From Methylocystis bryophila (lineage in GTDB: Bacteria; Pseudomonadota; Alphaproteobacteria; Rhizobiales; Beijerinckiaceae), in NCBI RefSeq assembly GCF_027925445.1, contig NZ_AP027149.1:930001-994000 (forward strand): DNA of 64,000 nucleotides, read 5' to 3'. Position numbers and translations under genes: made by a program. Positions within the stretch are counted from its first letter, which is position 1, and each line of letters starts with the position of its first letter. Under the pieces are notes generated by a model. It was not told the DNA's origin, ran no database searches, and was given only the letters and a program-made list of their open reading frames with translations. Positions 7,651-16,308 of this stretch are shown here, piece after piece.

Positions 7651-7698
7651 TCCGCGCCCGCACAGCAACCAGAATTCCCCTAACGGAGTGGACCCAAC

Positions 7699-9336
<1,638 letters not shown>

Positions 9337-9365
9337 TCCATCCGCATCTGTGCTGGAATTTGGAG

Positions 9366-9393
9366 CCCCGGGCGGAAGCGCCCGGGGTTTTTT
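9366..9393 (+). terminator. Rho-independent terminator of groES-groEL
   Basis: A 9-bp GC-rich stem (CCCCGGGCG / CGCCCGGGG) with a GAAG tetraloop is followed by six T. It lies 29 nt after the groEL stop and only 14 nt before the next promoter, so it insulates the following unit from heat-shock transcription. Confidence 0.92.
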
Positions 9394-9406
9394 CATGAGC
9401 GTGGCC

Positions 9407-9436
9407 TTGACAAATGTTCTTGTTATGTTCTATTAT
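9407..9436 (+). promoter_or_regulatory. Strong promoter with LexA (SOS) box between -35 and -10
   Basis: A perfect -35 (TTGACA, 9407-9412) and a near-perfect -10 (TATTAT, 9431-9436) are 18 nt apart. The spacer contains GTTC-N7-GTTC at 9416-9430, which matches exactly the direct-repeat LexA box of alphaproteobacteria. A repressor bound there would occlude the promoter until DNA damage triggers LexA cleavage. The start codon of the next gene follows 26 nt after the -10, giving a leader of about 20 nt. Confidence 0.85.
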
Positions 9437-9462
9437 GAATCCTCTCCAGCGAGGCATTTCCC

Positions 9463-10518
9463 ATGGCGGCGCGTTCTTTCGGGGCAATTCGCGAATATGG
9501 GCTTGAAGCGCCGGGGCATGCGCGCGGTCCGAGTTGCGACGGTGACGGCCCGGCGCTCGGTCCGGTGCGACTGCTGATCAAGATCGACGGGGAATTTACT
9601 CCACGTCCCCTTGAGGAGCTCAACCGGCTCTTTACCCGGATCTTCGCGCGCCCGATCGATTGCGCCGGCCTTACGTCCGGCTTGCACGCCGTCGCCCGGG
9701 CTCTGAACGCAGGCGACATTGCCCTTGCGATGATCGCGACGACGCAAATGCGCCTGCCAACGCTCTCCGAGCACGAAGCGCGACGTGCGGCAGCGCCCGT
9801 GTGTCTCGCCAAGGCGTCCGAAGACGATCCCGATCATCCGGGCTGGCCGAGGGGAACGCCAGGCGGTCGCGGCGGCAAGTTTCGTCCCAAGGACGCAGCG
9901 GGCGAAGGCTCCAGAGCGGTCCAGCGAATAAAGACGGGGGAAGCGCTGGAGCAGTTCCGGCGCCGCGCGCTGATCCGCGCAGCGCTGCGCGAGCTCCTGT
10001 CGCCCGCGCGTGTCTTGCGGCTTTTAGGCGAGGCGGCGGCGAATGTGGTTCCCATTTTGGACGCCGCCGCAGACGCCGCGATGGTCGCTGACATCGCCTC
10101 GATGGCCGCCGATTACGCGCAGTTGAAACGTGACGCCGCCGCAGCGCTCGAATTCGCCAAGCACGGTCCTTACAAATTGGAGGACCTGTTCGTCGACACA
10201 GAGGAGCGCAGCTTCTCCTCCTTCGCGGCGCTCAAGAAGGTCGAGGTCGAGAAATTCTACGGCCCGGCCGGCGATGGTTGGGAATATCATCACATCGTGG
10301 AGCAGAATCAGCAGGGGACGATCTCCGCGAGCGAGATCAATTCGACGCGGAACGTCATTCGGATTCCGAAGCTGCTGCATGAGGAGATCAACGGCGCGTA
10401 CGCGCGCAAGAATGAGTCCTTAGGCGCCTCTCTTCGGCAATCTCTTGAGAGTGGACGTTTCGATCAACAGTATCGAGCGGGGATCGGAGTTCTGCGAGAT
10501 CTTGGTGTAATCGAATAG
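9463..10518 (+). CDS. Putative SOS-induced HNH-type nuclease toxin
   Basis: This 351-residue protein has no signal peptide or membrane helix. Residues 1-115 are of unknown type. At 127-144 there is a glycine-rich 'GWPRGTPGGRGGKFRPKD' motif that I associate with hypothetical proteins of Hyphomicrobiales. Residues 150-250 are helical and alanine-rich. The C-terminal 80 residues look like an HNH/WHH-type nuclease domain: 'WEYHHIVEQ' with H276 and H277, then N297 in 'STRNVIRIP', then H306 in 'LLHEEIN', which is the H...N...H order of the fold. Its promoter carries a LexA box, and a small HEAT-like protein is encoded 9 nt downstream. I infer a DNA-damage-induced toxin with a partner protein; activity and target are untested. 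Confidence 0.6.
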   Translation: MAARSFGAIREYGLEAPGHARGPSCDGDGPALGPVRLLIKIDGEFTPRPLEELNRLFTRIFARPIDCAGLTSGLHAVARALNAGDIALAMIATTQMRLPTLSEHEARRAAAPVCLAKASEDDPDHPGWPRGTPGGRGGKFRPKDAAGEGSRAVQRIKTGEALEQFRRRALIRAALRELLSPARVLRLLGEAAANVVPILDAAADAAMVADIASMAADYAQLKRDAAAALEFAKHGPYKLEDLFVDTEERSFSSFAALKKVEVEKFYGPAGDGWEYHHIVEQNQQGTISASEINSTRNVIRIPKLLHEEINGAYARKNESLGASLRQSLESGRFDQQYRAGIGVLRDLGVIE

Positions 10519-10527
10519 GAGGCCACG

Positions 10528-10896
10528 ATGCCGGGAATAGCCGAGGATCCAGCTGCTCGACTCTTGGTCGCCCAGTTTAAGAGAGCCGCGATGGCGACCA
10601 ACTTTGGATATCAGGACGAAGACAAAGCCATGCAGCTTGCGGGTCTTCGCGCTCTTGATCGCGCGGCGAAAGGATTGGACCTTTTGTTCAAGGAGAAGGG
10701 GCGCGAAGCGCTCGTTCCCTTGCTAGACGACGCCGATCTGAGCGTGCGCGTTTTCGCCGCGGGATACCTGCTCAAGCTAATGCCGGATCGGGCGCTCGCG
10801 GTGCTCGGCGACATCCGGCTTCGCGGCGAAAGTGAAGTGCGCGTGACCGCCGGCAGCCTATTGAGACGGTTCGAGAATGGGACGCTGGACATGTGA
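10528..10896 (+). CDS. Small HEAT-like protein (DUF2019-like), candidate immunity protein
   Basis: This 122-residue helical protein resembles DUF2019 proteins, which look like short HEAT repeats. The stretches 'ALVPLLDDADLSVRVFAAGYLL' (in two parts) and 'ALAVLGDIRLRGESEVRVTAGSLL' read as two successive helical repeats. It starts 9 nt after the nuclease stop, and its AGGAGG overlaps that stop codon (TAGGAGG), so the two genes are translationally coupled. Small HEAT-like proteins encoded directly after a nuclease toxin are often its inhibitor, which is the inferred role here. A function unrelated to immunity cannot be excluded from sequence. Confidence 0.6.
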   Translation: MPGIAEDPAARLLVAQFKRAAMATNFGYQDEDKAMQLAGLRALDRAAKGLDLLFKEKGREALVPLLDDADLSVRVFAAGYLLKLMPDRALAVLGDIRLRGESEVRVTAGSLLRRFENGTLDM

Positions 10897-11014
10897 CCCG
10901 ATGCCTGGCGCGGATATGTAACCGAGCGCATTGCGGAGTTTCATCGGGATGCGTTGGCTGCGGCTTCCGCCTACATTTAGCCCAAGCTCATTTTTCACGA
11001 ACTCAGGAGCCGCC

Positions 11015-11440
11015 ATGGATGCCGTCCGCAAGCCCAAAGACCAGCCCACGCCTTGCGCTGTCATTCGCGCTGCGGAAAACGCCACCGGCAAGCAAGGGCT
11101 CACTTTCAAGCCTGGCGTTTCCGCGCAGAGCGTCGGCGCGACGGGCATTTATCTCGAGCTTTTGACGATCCCGCCGGGCGGTCGCGCCAAGGCGCATAAG
11201 CATGTCTCGCATGAGACGGCGATCTATATGATCTCGGGCGAGGCCACGACCTATTGGGGCGAGCGGCTCGAGAACAAGGTCGAGACCCGCGCCGGCGACT
11301 TCGTCTATATCGGCGCCAATGTCCCGCATCTTCCCGTCAACACGGGCAGCGAGCCCGCGGTCGCCGTCGTCGCGCGCACCGACCCCGATGAGCAGGAGAG
11401 CGTCGAGCTTCTGCCGCATCTCGACGCGCTCGCGCCCTGA
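11015..11440 (+). CDS. Cupin-domain protein
   Basis: This 141-residue protein is a single cupin barrel. The first cupin motif is visible as 'GGRAKAHKHVSHETAIYMISG', with candidate metal ligands H and E, and the second as 'AGDFVYIGANVPHLPVN'. Small stand-alone cupins include isomerases, dioxygenases and sugar- or metabolite-binding proteins; nothing here fixes the substrate. The ATG at 11015 is preferred, with CAGGAG 8 nt upstream; the in-frame ATG at 10931 lies too far upstream. The gene is convergent with a second, unrelated cupin gene at 11514. Confidence 0.75.
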   Translation: MDAVRKPKDQPTPCAVIRAAENATGKQGLTFKPGVSAQSVGATGIYLELLTIPPGGRAKAHKHVSHETAIYMISGEATTYWGERLENKVETRAGDFVYIGANVPHLPVNTGSEPAVAVVARTDPDEQESVELLPHLDALAP

Positions 11441-11513
11441 GACAGCAGCGTCACGAGCCACAGGCGCAGGGGAACGAGCGTCATCGCTTCGCTTCGCCGC
11501 GATGACGGATAGC

Positions 11514-11843
11514 CTACTCAGCAAAATGCACCGCGAGCCAGACGGTCGGCTGCGCGGCGTCCGTCCATTCCACGCGATGACGGACATGGGCAGGGATTTC
11601 GAGCCAGTCCCCCGGCCCAAGCAGCCGCGCTTCAGCTTCGTCGGCGAAACGCAGCGCGGCGCGGCCTGAAACCACGACGACCCATTCCGTCCAGGCCTGA
11701 TCGTACCAAAAGCCCGGCGGGCTCGCCTGACCCGTCGAGACGATGCGCTCGATGCGCGCCCCCGCGTTTTCGGCAAGGGTCACAAGCTCTTCGCGATCCG
11801 CCGGCGCGGGAATTTGCGCGAAGAGATTGCCCGACTTGATCAC
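11514..11843 (-). CDS. Small cupin-domain protein
   Basis: This protein of 109 residues is a minimal cupin. It contains 'WYDQAWTEWVVVVSGRAALRF' and 'LLGPGDWLEIPAHVRHRVEW', which match the two cupin motifs. I chose the GTG at 11843 because a strong AGGAGG lies 5 nt upstream. An open frame upstream to 11903 would read into a family A repeat (11861-11978) and is not real coding sequence. Similar proteins are found in many Hyphomicrobiales without known function. Confidence 0.75.
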   Translation of the reverse strand: MIKSGNLFAQIPAPADREELVTLAENAGARIERIVSTGQASPPGFWYDQAWTEWVVVVSGRAALRFADEAEARLLGPGDWLEIPAHVRHRVEWTDAAQPTVWLAVHFAE

Positions 11844-11860
11844 GCCCGCCTCCTGCTCTC

Positions 11861-11978
11861 CTAGAGCATGACACGGAAAAGTGCGAAGCGGTTTTCCGGT
11901 CATGACATGCTCTCACTTTTTGACTTGACGCGGTTCCTTCTCGCTCGAACGATTCCGTTCGAGCGGGAAACGCGCTAG
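11861..11978 (+). repeat. Dispersed palindromic repeat, family A (full copy)
   Basis: This 118-nt element begins CTAGAGCATG and ends GCGCTAG. It holds two imperfect palindromes: one around GGAAAAGTGCGAAGCGGTTTTCC and the other with arms CGCTCGAACG and CGTTCGAGCG. Near-identical copies lie at 14240, 15142, 26978 and 56704. It is intergenic here, upstream of the small cupin gene. Confidence 0.85.
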
Positions 11979-12082
11979 GCGCGTTTCGCCGCGCCCGCGC
12001 CCGCTTCCCCCTCGGGAATTCGACTGTTAAGAGACTTTGGCGGCCCCAAGCCGCCCCGCAGCCCTTAGAGACGCCGAAGATC

Positions 12083-14239
12083 ATGCCCGCCATCCCCGAT
12101 TTCTCCCAAATCCCTTTCGCGCCGGCGAAGGCTTTGCCGCCCAGCCCCGAGGCTCGGCGCTGGCTGACGCCCGAGGGGATCGAGGTGAAAAACCTCTACG
12201 CGGGCGCGGACACGGCCGGGCTCGACTTCCCGCGCTCCTATCCCGGCCTCGCGCCCTTCGTGCGCGGGCCTTATCCCACCATGTATGTCGCGCAGCCCTG
12301 GACGATCCGGCAATATGCCGGCTTCTCCACGGCCGAGGACTCCAACGCCTTCTACCGGCGCAATCTCGCCGCGGGCCAGAAGGGCCTCTCCGTGGCCTTC
12401 GATCTCGCCACGCATCGCGGCTATGATTCCGACCATCCGCGCGTCGCCGGCGACGTGGGCATGGCGGGCGTCGCAATCGACTCGATCTACGACATGCGCA
12501 CGCTCTTCGACGGCATCCCGCTCGATCAGATGAGCGTGTCGATGACGATGAACGGCGCGGTGCTGCCCGTTCTCGCGCTCTTCATCGTGGCGGCGGAAGA
12601 GCAGGGCGTCTCGGCCGACAAGCTCACCGGCACGATCCAAAACGACATTCTCAAAGAATTCATGGTGCGCAACACCTATATCTATCCGCCCGCTCCTTCG
12701 ATGCGCATCGTTTCCGACATCTTCGCATACGCCAGCAAGCATATGCCGAAGTTCAACTCGATCTCGATCTCCGGCTATCACATGCAGGAGGCCGGCGCCT
12801 CCGCCGATCTCGAGCTCGGCTACACGCTCGCCGACGGCGTCGAATATGTGCGCGCCGGCATGGCCGCCGGGCTCGACATCGACGCTTTCGCGCCGCGTCT
12901 CTCCTTCTTTTTCGCCATCGGCATGAACTTCTTCATGGAGGTCGCGAAGCTGCGCGCGGCCCGGCTCTTGTGGGCGCGGCTGATGAAAGATCTGGGCGCG
13001 AAGTCGGAAAAGAGCCTGACGCTGCGCACGCATTGCCAGACCTCCGGCTGGTCGCTCACCGCGCAAGACGTCTATGTGAACTCGATTCGCACCTGCATCG
13101 AGGCGATGGCGGCGACGCAGGGCCATACGCAGTCGCTGCACACAAACGCGCTCGACGAAGCGCTCGCCCTGCCGACCGACTTCTCGGCGCGCATCGCGCG
13201 CAACACCCAGATCGTCTTGCAGCAGGAGAGCGGCACGACGCGCACCATCGATCCTTGGGGCGGCTCCCATTATGTCGAGCGGCTCACGGCGGAGCTCGCC
13301 AAGCGCGCGCTCGTCCATATCGAGGAGATCGAGAAGCTCGGGGGCATGGCGAAGGCGATCGCCGAAGGCGTGCCGAAGCGCCGCATCGAGGAGGCCGCCG
13401 CCAAGACCCAAGCGCGCATCGACACGGGCCAGCAGGTCGTCGTCGGCGTGAACAAATATCAGCCGACGGACGACGTCGCGCCCGATGTGCTGAAGATCGA
13501 CAATTCCGCCGTGCGCGCCGCTCAGCTCGGAAAGCTCGCGCGGCTGCGCGCCGAGCGCGACGAAACGAAGACTCAGGCCGCGCTCGACGCGCTGACCGAA
13601 GGCGCGACGTCCGGCGCCAATCTCCTCGATCTCGCGGTCAAAGCCGCGCGCGCCAAGGCGAGCGTCGGCGAGATCTCCTTCGCGCTCGAAATGGTCTTCT
13701 CGCGCCATAAGCCCAAGGCCAATGTGATCTCGGGCGTCTATGCGAAAGAGGCGGGGATCGACACGCCGGTCGTGACGCGTGTCAGGGGCATGACCCAGGC
13801 TTTCGAGGAGAACGAGAAGCGCAAGCCCAGCATTCTCGTCGCCAAGATGGGCCAGGACGGCCACGACCGCGGCCAGAAGGTGATCGCCTCGGCCTTCGCG
13901 GACTTAGGCTTCAACGTCGTGATCGGCGATCTCTTCGCGACGCCGGACGAGGTCGCGAAAAAAGCCGCCGAGGCGAATGTGCATGTCGTCGGCGTCTCAA
14001 CCATGACGGCGGGCCATCTGACGCTGACGCCGCAGCTCCGCGACGCGCTCAAGAACGCCGGGCGCGACGACATCATGATGGTCGTCGGCGGCGTGATCCC
14101 CAAGCAGGATTTCGAAGCGCTCTACGACGCCGGCGCAAGCGCCATCTTTCCGCCCGGCACGAATATTCCCGAGGCGGCGGAGAAGCTCCTGGAGGAGCTC
14201 AACATAAGACTCGGCTATGCGCAGCGGGAGCCGCGCTGA
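12083..14239 (+). CDS. scpA: Methylmalonyl-CoA mutase, large (catalytic) subunit
   Basis: This adenosylcobalamin enzyme (718 residues) interconverts (R)-methylmalonyl-CoA and succinyl-CoA, used in propionate metabolism and the ethylmalonyl-CoA pathway of methylotrophs. The N-terminal barrel contains 'GLSVAFDLATHRGYDSDHPR' and 'YHMQEAGAS'. The C-terminal domain carries the cobalamin lower-ligand motif 'GQDGHDRGQKVI', then 'GVSTMTAGHLTL' and 'VVGGVIP'. Length is normal. No small-subunit or meaB gene is adjacent, which fits enzymes that work as homodimers of this chain. The gene ends directly against a family A repeat, with the TGA one base before it. Confidence 0.96.
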   Translation: MPAIPDFSQIPFAPAKALPPSPEARRWLTPEGIEVKNLYAGADTAGLDFPRSYPGLAPFVRGPYPTMYVAQPWTIRQYAGFSTAEDSNAFYRRNLAAGQKGLSVAFDLATHRGYDSDHPRVAGDVGMAGVAIDSIYDMRTLFDGIPLDQMSVSMTMNGAVLPVLALFIVAAEEQGVSADKLTGTIQNDILKEFMVRNTYIYPPAPSMRIVSDIFAYASKHMPKFNSISISGYHMQEAGASADLELGYTLADGVEYVRAGMAAGLDIDAFAPRLSFFFAIGMNFFMEVAKLRAARLLWARLMKDLGAKSEKSLTLRTHCQTSGWSLTAQDVYVNSIRTCIEAMAATQGHTQSLHTNALDEALALPTDFSARIARNTQIVLQQESGTTRTIDPWGGSHYVERLTAELAKRALVHIEEIEKLGGMAKAIAEGVPKRRIEEAAAKTQARIDTGQQVVVGVNKYQPTDDVAPDVLKIDNSAVRAAQLGKLARLRAERDETKTQAALDALTEGATSGANLLDLAVKAARAKASVGEISFALEMVFSRHKPKANVISGVYAKEAGIDTPVVTRVRGMTQAFEENEKRKPSILVAKMGQDGHDRGQKVIASAFADLGFNVVIGDLFATPDEVAKKAAEANVHVVGVSTMTAGHLTLTPQLRDALKNAGRDDIMMVVGGVIPKQDFEALYDAGASAIFPPGTNIPEAAEKLLEELNIRLGYAQREPR

Positions 14240-14356
14240 GCTAGCGCGTTTCCCGCTCGAACGGAATCGTTCGAGCGATAAGGAATCGCGCCAAATCAGA
14301 AGGTTGGAGCATGTCTTGACCGGAAAACCGCTTCGCGCTTTTCCGGGACATGCTCC
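14240..14356 (-). repeat. Dispersed palindromic repeat, family A (full copy)
   Basis: This copy runs in the opposite direction to the one at 11861 and begins immediately after the scpA stop codon. It keeps both palindromes, with few differences from the other full copies. Confidence 0.85.
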
Positions 14357-14390
14357 AGCGCCCGCTGCGTAAATCGACCCTGCGGTGTCT

Positions 14391-14666
14391 TCACTTGCGG
14401 TTGCTGGGCGCCCCGCCGGCGACCGTGCCGGCCTCGGTCCCCGGCGCGGCCTCGATCCCCGGCGCCCCGGCTGCGGCCTCGCTCTGCCGACTCGGTCGGC
14501 CGCCAACATAGGGATTGGCCTTCTGAACCACCGTCGAGGGCGCGACGGGGGTTCCGACCGCTGGTCCGCTCGTGTCGCCCACCGACCCCGCGCGCTCGAC
14601 CGCCGCCGCAGCGCCGCTGAAGCTGAGGGCCGAGACCAGAAGCAAGAGAGGTTTGATCGCTTTCAT
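14391..14666 (-). CDS. Small secreted protein, unknown function
   Basis: This 91-residue protein has a clear signal peptide (MKAIKPLLLLVSALSFSG..., cleavage after AAA) and a low-complexity mature part rich in Ala, Gly, Pro and Ser. It has no cysteines and no recognisable domain. The ATG at 14666 has GGAGG 5 nt upstream, which decides the start; an in-frame ATG lies at 14678. It could be a periplasmic or surface peptide. It stands alone, bounded by repeat-rich DNA on its upstream side. Confidence 0.6.
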   Translation of the reverse strand: MKAIKPLLLLVSALSFSGAAAAVERAGSVGDTSGPAVGTPVAPSTVVQKANPYVGGRPSRQSEAAAGAPGIEAAPGTEAGTVAGGAPSNRK

Positions 14667-15257
14667 GCGCGCCTCCATCGGCGATCGGATGGCGGCTAAC
14701 GCGATCCGCTCGCCCTTTGGCGTCTCGATATAGGGCCTCGCCGAGGATCGACAACGAAAGGAGGCAAGGGCTGCGTTTTTGCGAGGCAAGCTCGACCTTC
14801 CCTGCCGTCGACAGCCTTATGGGGGATTCGTATGAGCGCGCGTCCCGATCGCTTGGCGTCACGCGCTCGAAAAGAACCAGACCTGAAAACCGCTTCGTGC
14901 GTTTCCCTGATATGCTTTGGAGCGAATTCCGTAAGAATTGAAAGATTTTTGCGGGCGGAATTCGCTCCAACCATGCGATTGAGTTCGATTTCTTATCGCT
15001 CGAACGATTCCGTTCGAGCGGGAAAAGCGCAGGATCACGCTGTGTTCAGGCGGAATCGCCTGAACACAGAAAACATGATCGATTCTGAAAGTTTAGAGCG
15101 CGATTTGTACGAAAAACCGGTTTTCACTTTTTCGCATCGCGCGCTAGCGCGTTTCCCGCTCGAACGGAATCGTTCGAGCGATAAGGAATCGCGCCAAGTC
15201 AAAAAGTTGGAGCCTGTCATGACCGGAAAACCGCTTCGCACTTTTCCGTGACACGCT
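14667..15257. other. Repeat-rich intergenic region
   Basis: This gap of about 590 nt holds no convincing gene. It contains a degenerate family A piece near 14866-14925, a single CGCTCGAACG/CGTTCGAGCG stem at 14991-15030, a family B copy (15033-15144) and a full family A copy (15142-15261), nested end to end. Confidence 0.6.
15033..15144. repeat. Dispersed palindromic repeat, family B (full copy)
   Basis: This element contains an inverted repeat with arms TGTTCAGGCGGAATCGCC and GGCGATTCCGCCTGAACA-like sequence, the link GATCGATTCTGAAAGTTTAG, and a second stem around GCGAAAAACCGG-type sequence ending TTCGCATCGCGC. Related copies lie at 24826, 30617, 47520, 48082 and 55072. It abuts a family A copy. 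Confidence 0.7.
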
Positions 15258-15261
15258 CTAG
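15142..15261 (-). repeat. Dispersed palindromic repeat, family A (full copy)
   Basis: This full-length copy overlaps the end of the family B element by a few bases. Its last bases reach the stop codon of the IHF-like gene at 15258, so it forms the 3' end of that transcript. Confidence 0.85.
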
Positions 15262-15650
15262 GGTCGGCGGTTAGCTTCCCGCCCTTGGGCTTTCTCGACT
15301 TTTTCCTTCAGCCCGATCGAAGGCCTGAAATTCAAAATCTTGCGCCGGCGGTTGGGCTCGCCTTCCGTTGGAAGAGGATCGCGGCTTGGACGCCTCGTTC
15401 TTTCTCGGATAAAAAATGTTCCGAATTCGTGCAGTTTCACGCTCTCTTCTCTCTTCGACAGCGCGTCGGCGATCTCTTGCAAGGCGCATTCAAAAATTCG
15501 CGTCGCCTCCCGGCGCGACAGGTTTGGCACGCGCTTCATGATCGCGGTGGCGATATCGTAGCGCGTCACTGTTCGGGAAGTCTTTGTGGAGGCGACGTGA
15601 GGGATCGGAGGCGCGGACGAAAATGGCGCATGGTAAGTCTCGGGCCGCAT
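15258..15650 (-). CDS. Divergent IHF/HU-family DNA-binding protein
   Basis: This 130-residue protein resembles the IHF alpha subunit over its central 90 residues: 'TVTRYDIATAIMKRV', then 'IFECALQEIADALSKRE', then 'SVKLHEFGTFFIRERTRR'. IHF and HU bend DNA and shape the nucleoid. It departs from IHF by about 25 extra residues at the N terminus, a basic C-terminal tail, and 'RDPLPTEGEP' where IHF has the R-N-P-x-T-G-E tip of the DNA-intercalating arm. The ATG at 15650 has GGAG 6 nt upstream. It is likely an accessory family member rather than the main IHF. Confidence 0.75.
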   Translation of the reverse strand: MRPETYHAPFSSAPPIPHVASTKTSRTVTRYDIATAIMKRVPNLSRREATRIFECALQEIADALSKREESVKLHEFGTFFIRERTRRPSRDPLPTEGEPNRRRKILNFRPSIGLKEKVEKAQGREANRRP

Positions 15651-15720
15651 ATTAAGCTCCATTATCTACGCAGTTATACGTAGATTGCTATATTGGGACA
15701 AGTGGCGTCGGAAAAAAGCC

Positions 15721-15858
15721 TTATTCAACAAACTCGATCGAGGCGGCTCGGCTCGGAAATGCGGACGCAGCGGACGAGCTCTCCCAGGCGAGGGCCGTGA
15801 CGAGAGCCAGCGCAGCGAGCGCTGTGATGAGCCGACGCAACATCGAGAGTGTGACCAT
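15721..15858 (-). CDS. Possible very small secreted protein
   Basis: A frame of 45 codons starts at an ATG with GGAG 8 nt upstream. It encodes a basic start (MVTLSMLRRL), a hydrophobic run (ITALAALALVTALA) and a short tail with an AASA-type cleavage site. This looks like a signal peptide with almost no mature protein, so it may be a small membrane peptide, a remnant or noise. There is no known homologue in my memory. Confidence 0.3.
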   Translation of the reverse strand: MVTLSMLRRLITALAALALVTALAWESSSAASAFPSRAASIEFVE

Positions 15859-16022
15859 AGGCTGTTCTCCGTTTTCGCCTCGTTGCGAGGCGTCGCGAAA
15901 ATGCGCCAGCGGCCAAGCGGCCGCCGTGCGCCGTCGCACACGCGTCGAGCGCTCGGGCGTCGATCTGTGCGCCATCGCACCTGCGACGGGAGATCGGCCG
16001 CATTGAAAGAAAGGGAGAGCTG

Positions 16023-16301
16023 ATGGGCCTGCCGCCGATCGATCCTCTGGTCGCCGTGGGCGTTGTTCTGTCGACGGCGGTAACCGATGCGGTCTACGTG
16101 TTTTTCAACGCGGCCGTCGCGGCGCGGCGCCGCATCGCCGCGGCAAGCTGGAGCAGCGTCTGGTATCTGCTCTCCGCCTTTGCGGTGATCAGCTACACGT
16201 CAAATTGGGTGTATGTGCTCTTCGCCGCGCTCGGCTCGTGGGTGGGCGGCTTTTTGTCGATCACGGCGCTCGAATATATCTCGCCCTCTCGGCGCGAATG
16301 A
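16023..16301 (+). CDS. Small integral membrane protein, unknown function
   Basis: This 92-residue protein has about three hydrophobic segments (roughly residues 9-30, 44-60 and 62-84), with a basic loop AARRRIAAA between the first two. The 'YTSNWVYVLFAALGSWVGGFLSI' region resembles short membrane proteins of unknown role that are common in Hyphomicrobiales. GGGAGAGC lies just upstream of the ATG. It is convergent with the glutathione reductase gene and ends 7 nt before it. Confidence 0.6.
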   Translation: MGLPPIDPLVAVGVVLSTAVTDAVYVFFNAAVAARRRIAAASWSSVWYLLSAFAVISYTSNWVYVLFAALGSWVGGFLSITALEYISPSRRE

Positions 16302-16308
16302 CGCTCGA

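Noticed and set aside
11844..11903. N-terminal extension of the small cupin (MTGKPLRTFP...)
   Set aside because: The extension is translated family A repeat; the GTG with AGGAGG at 11843 is a better start.
12065..13864. A 599-codon minus-strand frame opposite methylmalonyl-CoA mutase
   Set aside because: Arg/Asp/Leu-rich shadow of a real gene with no recognisable motif.
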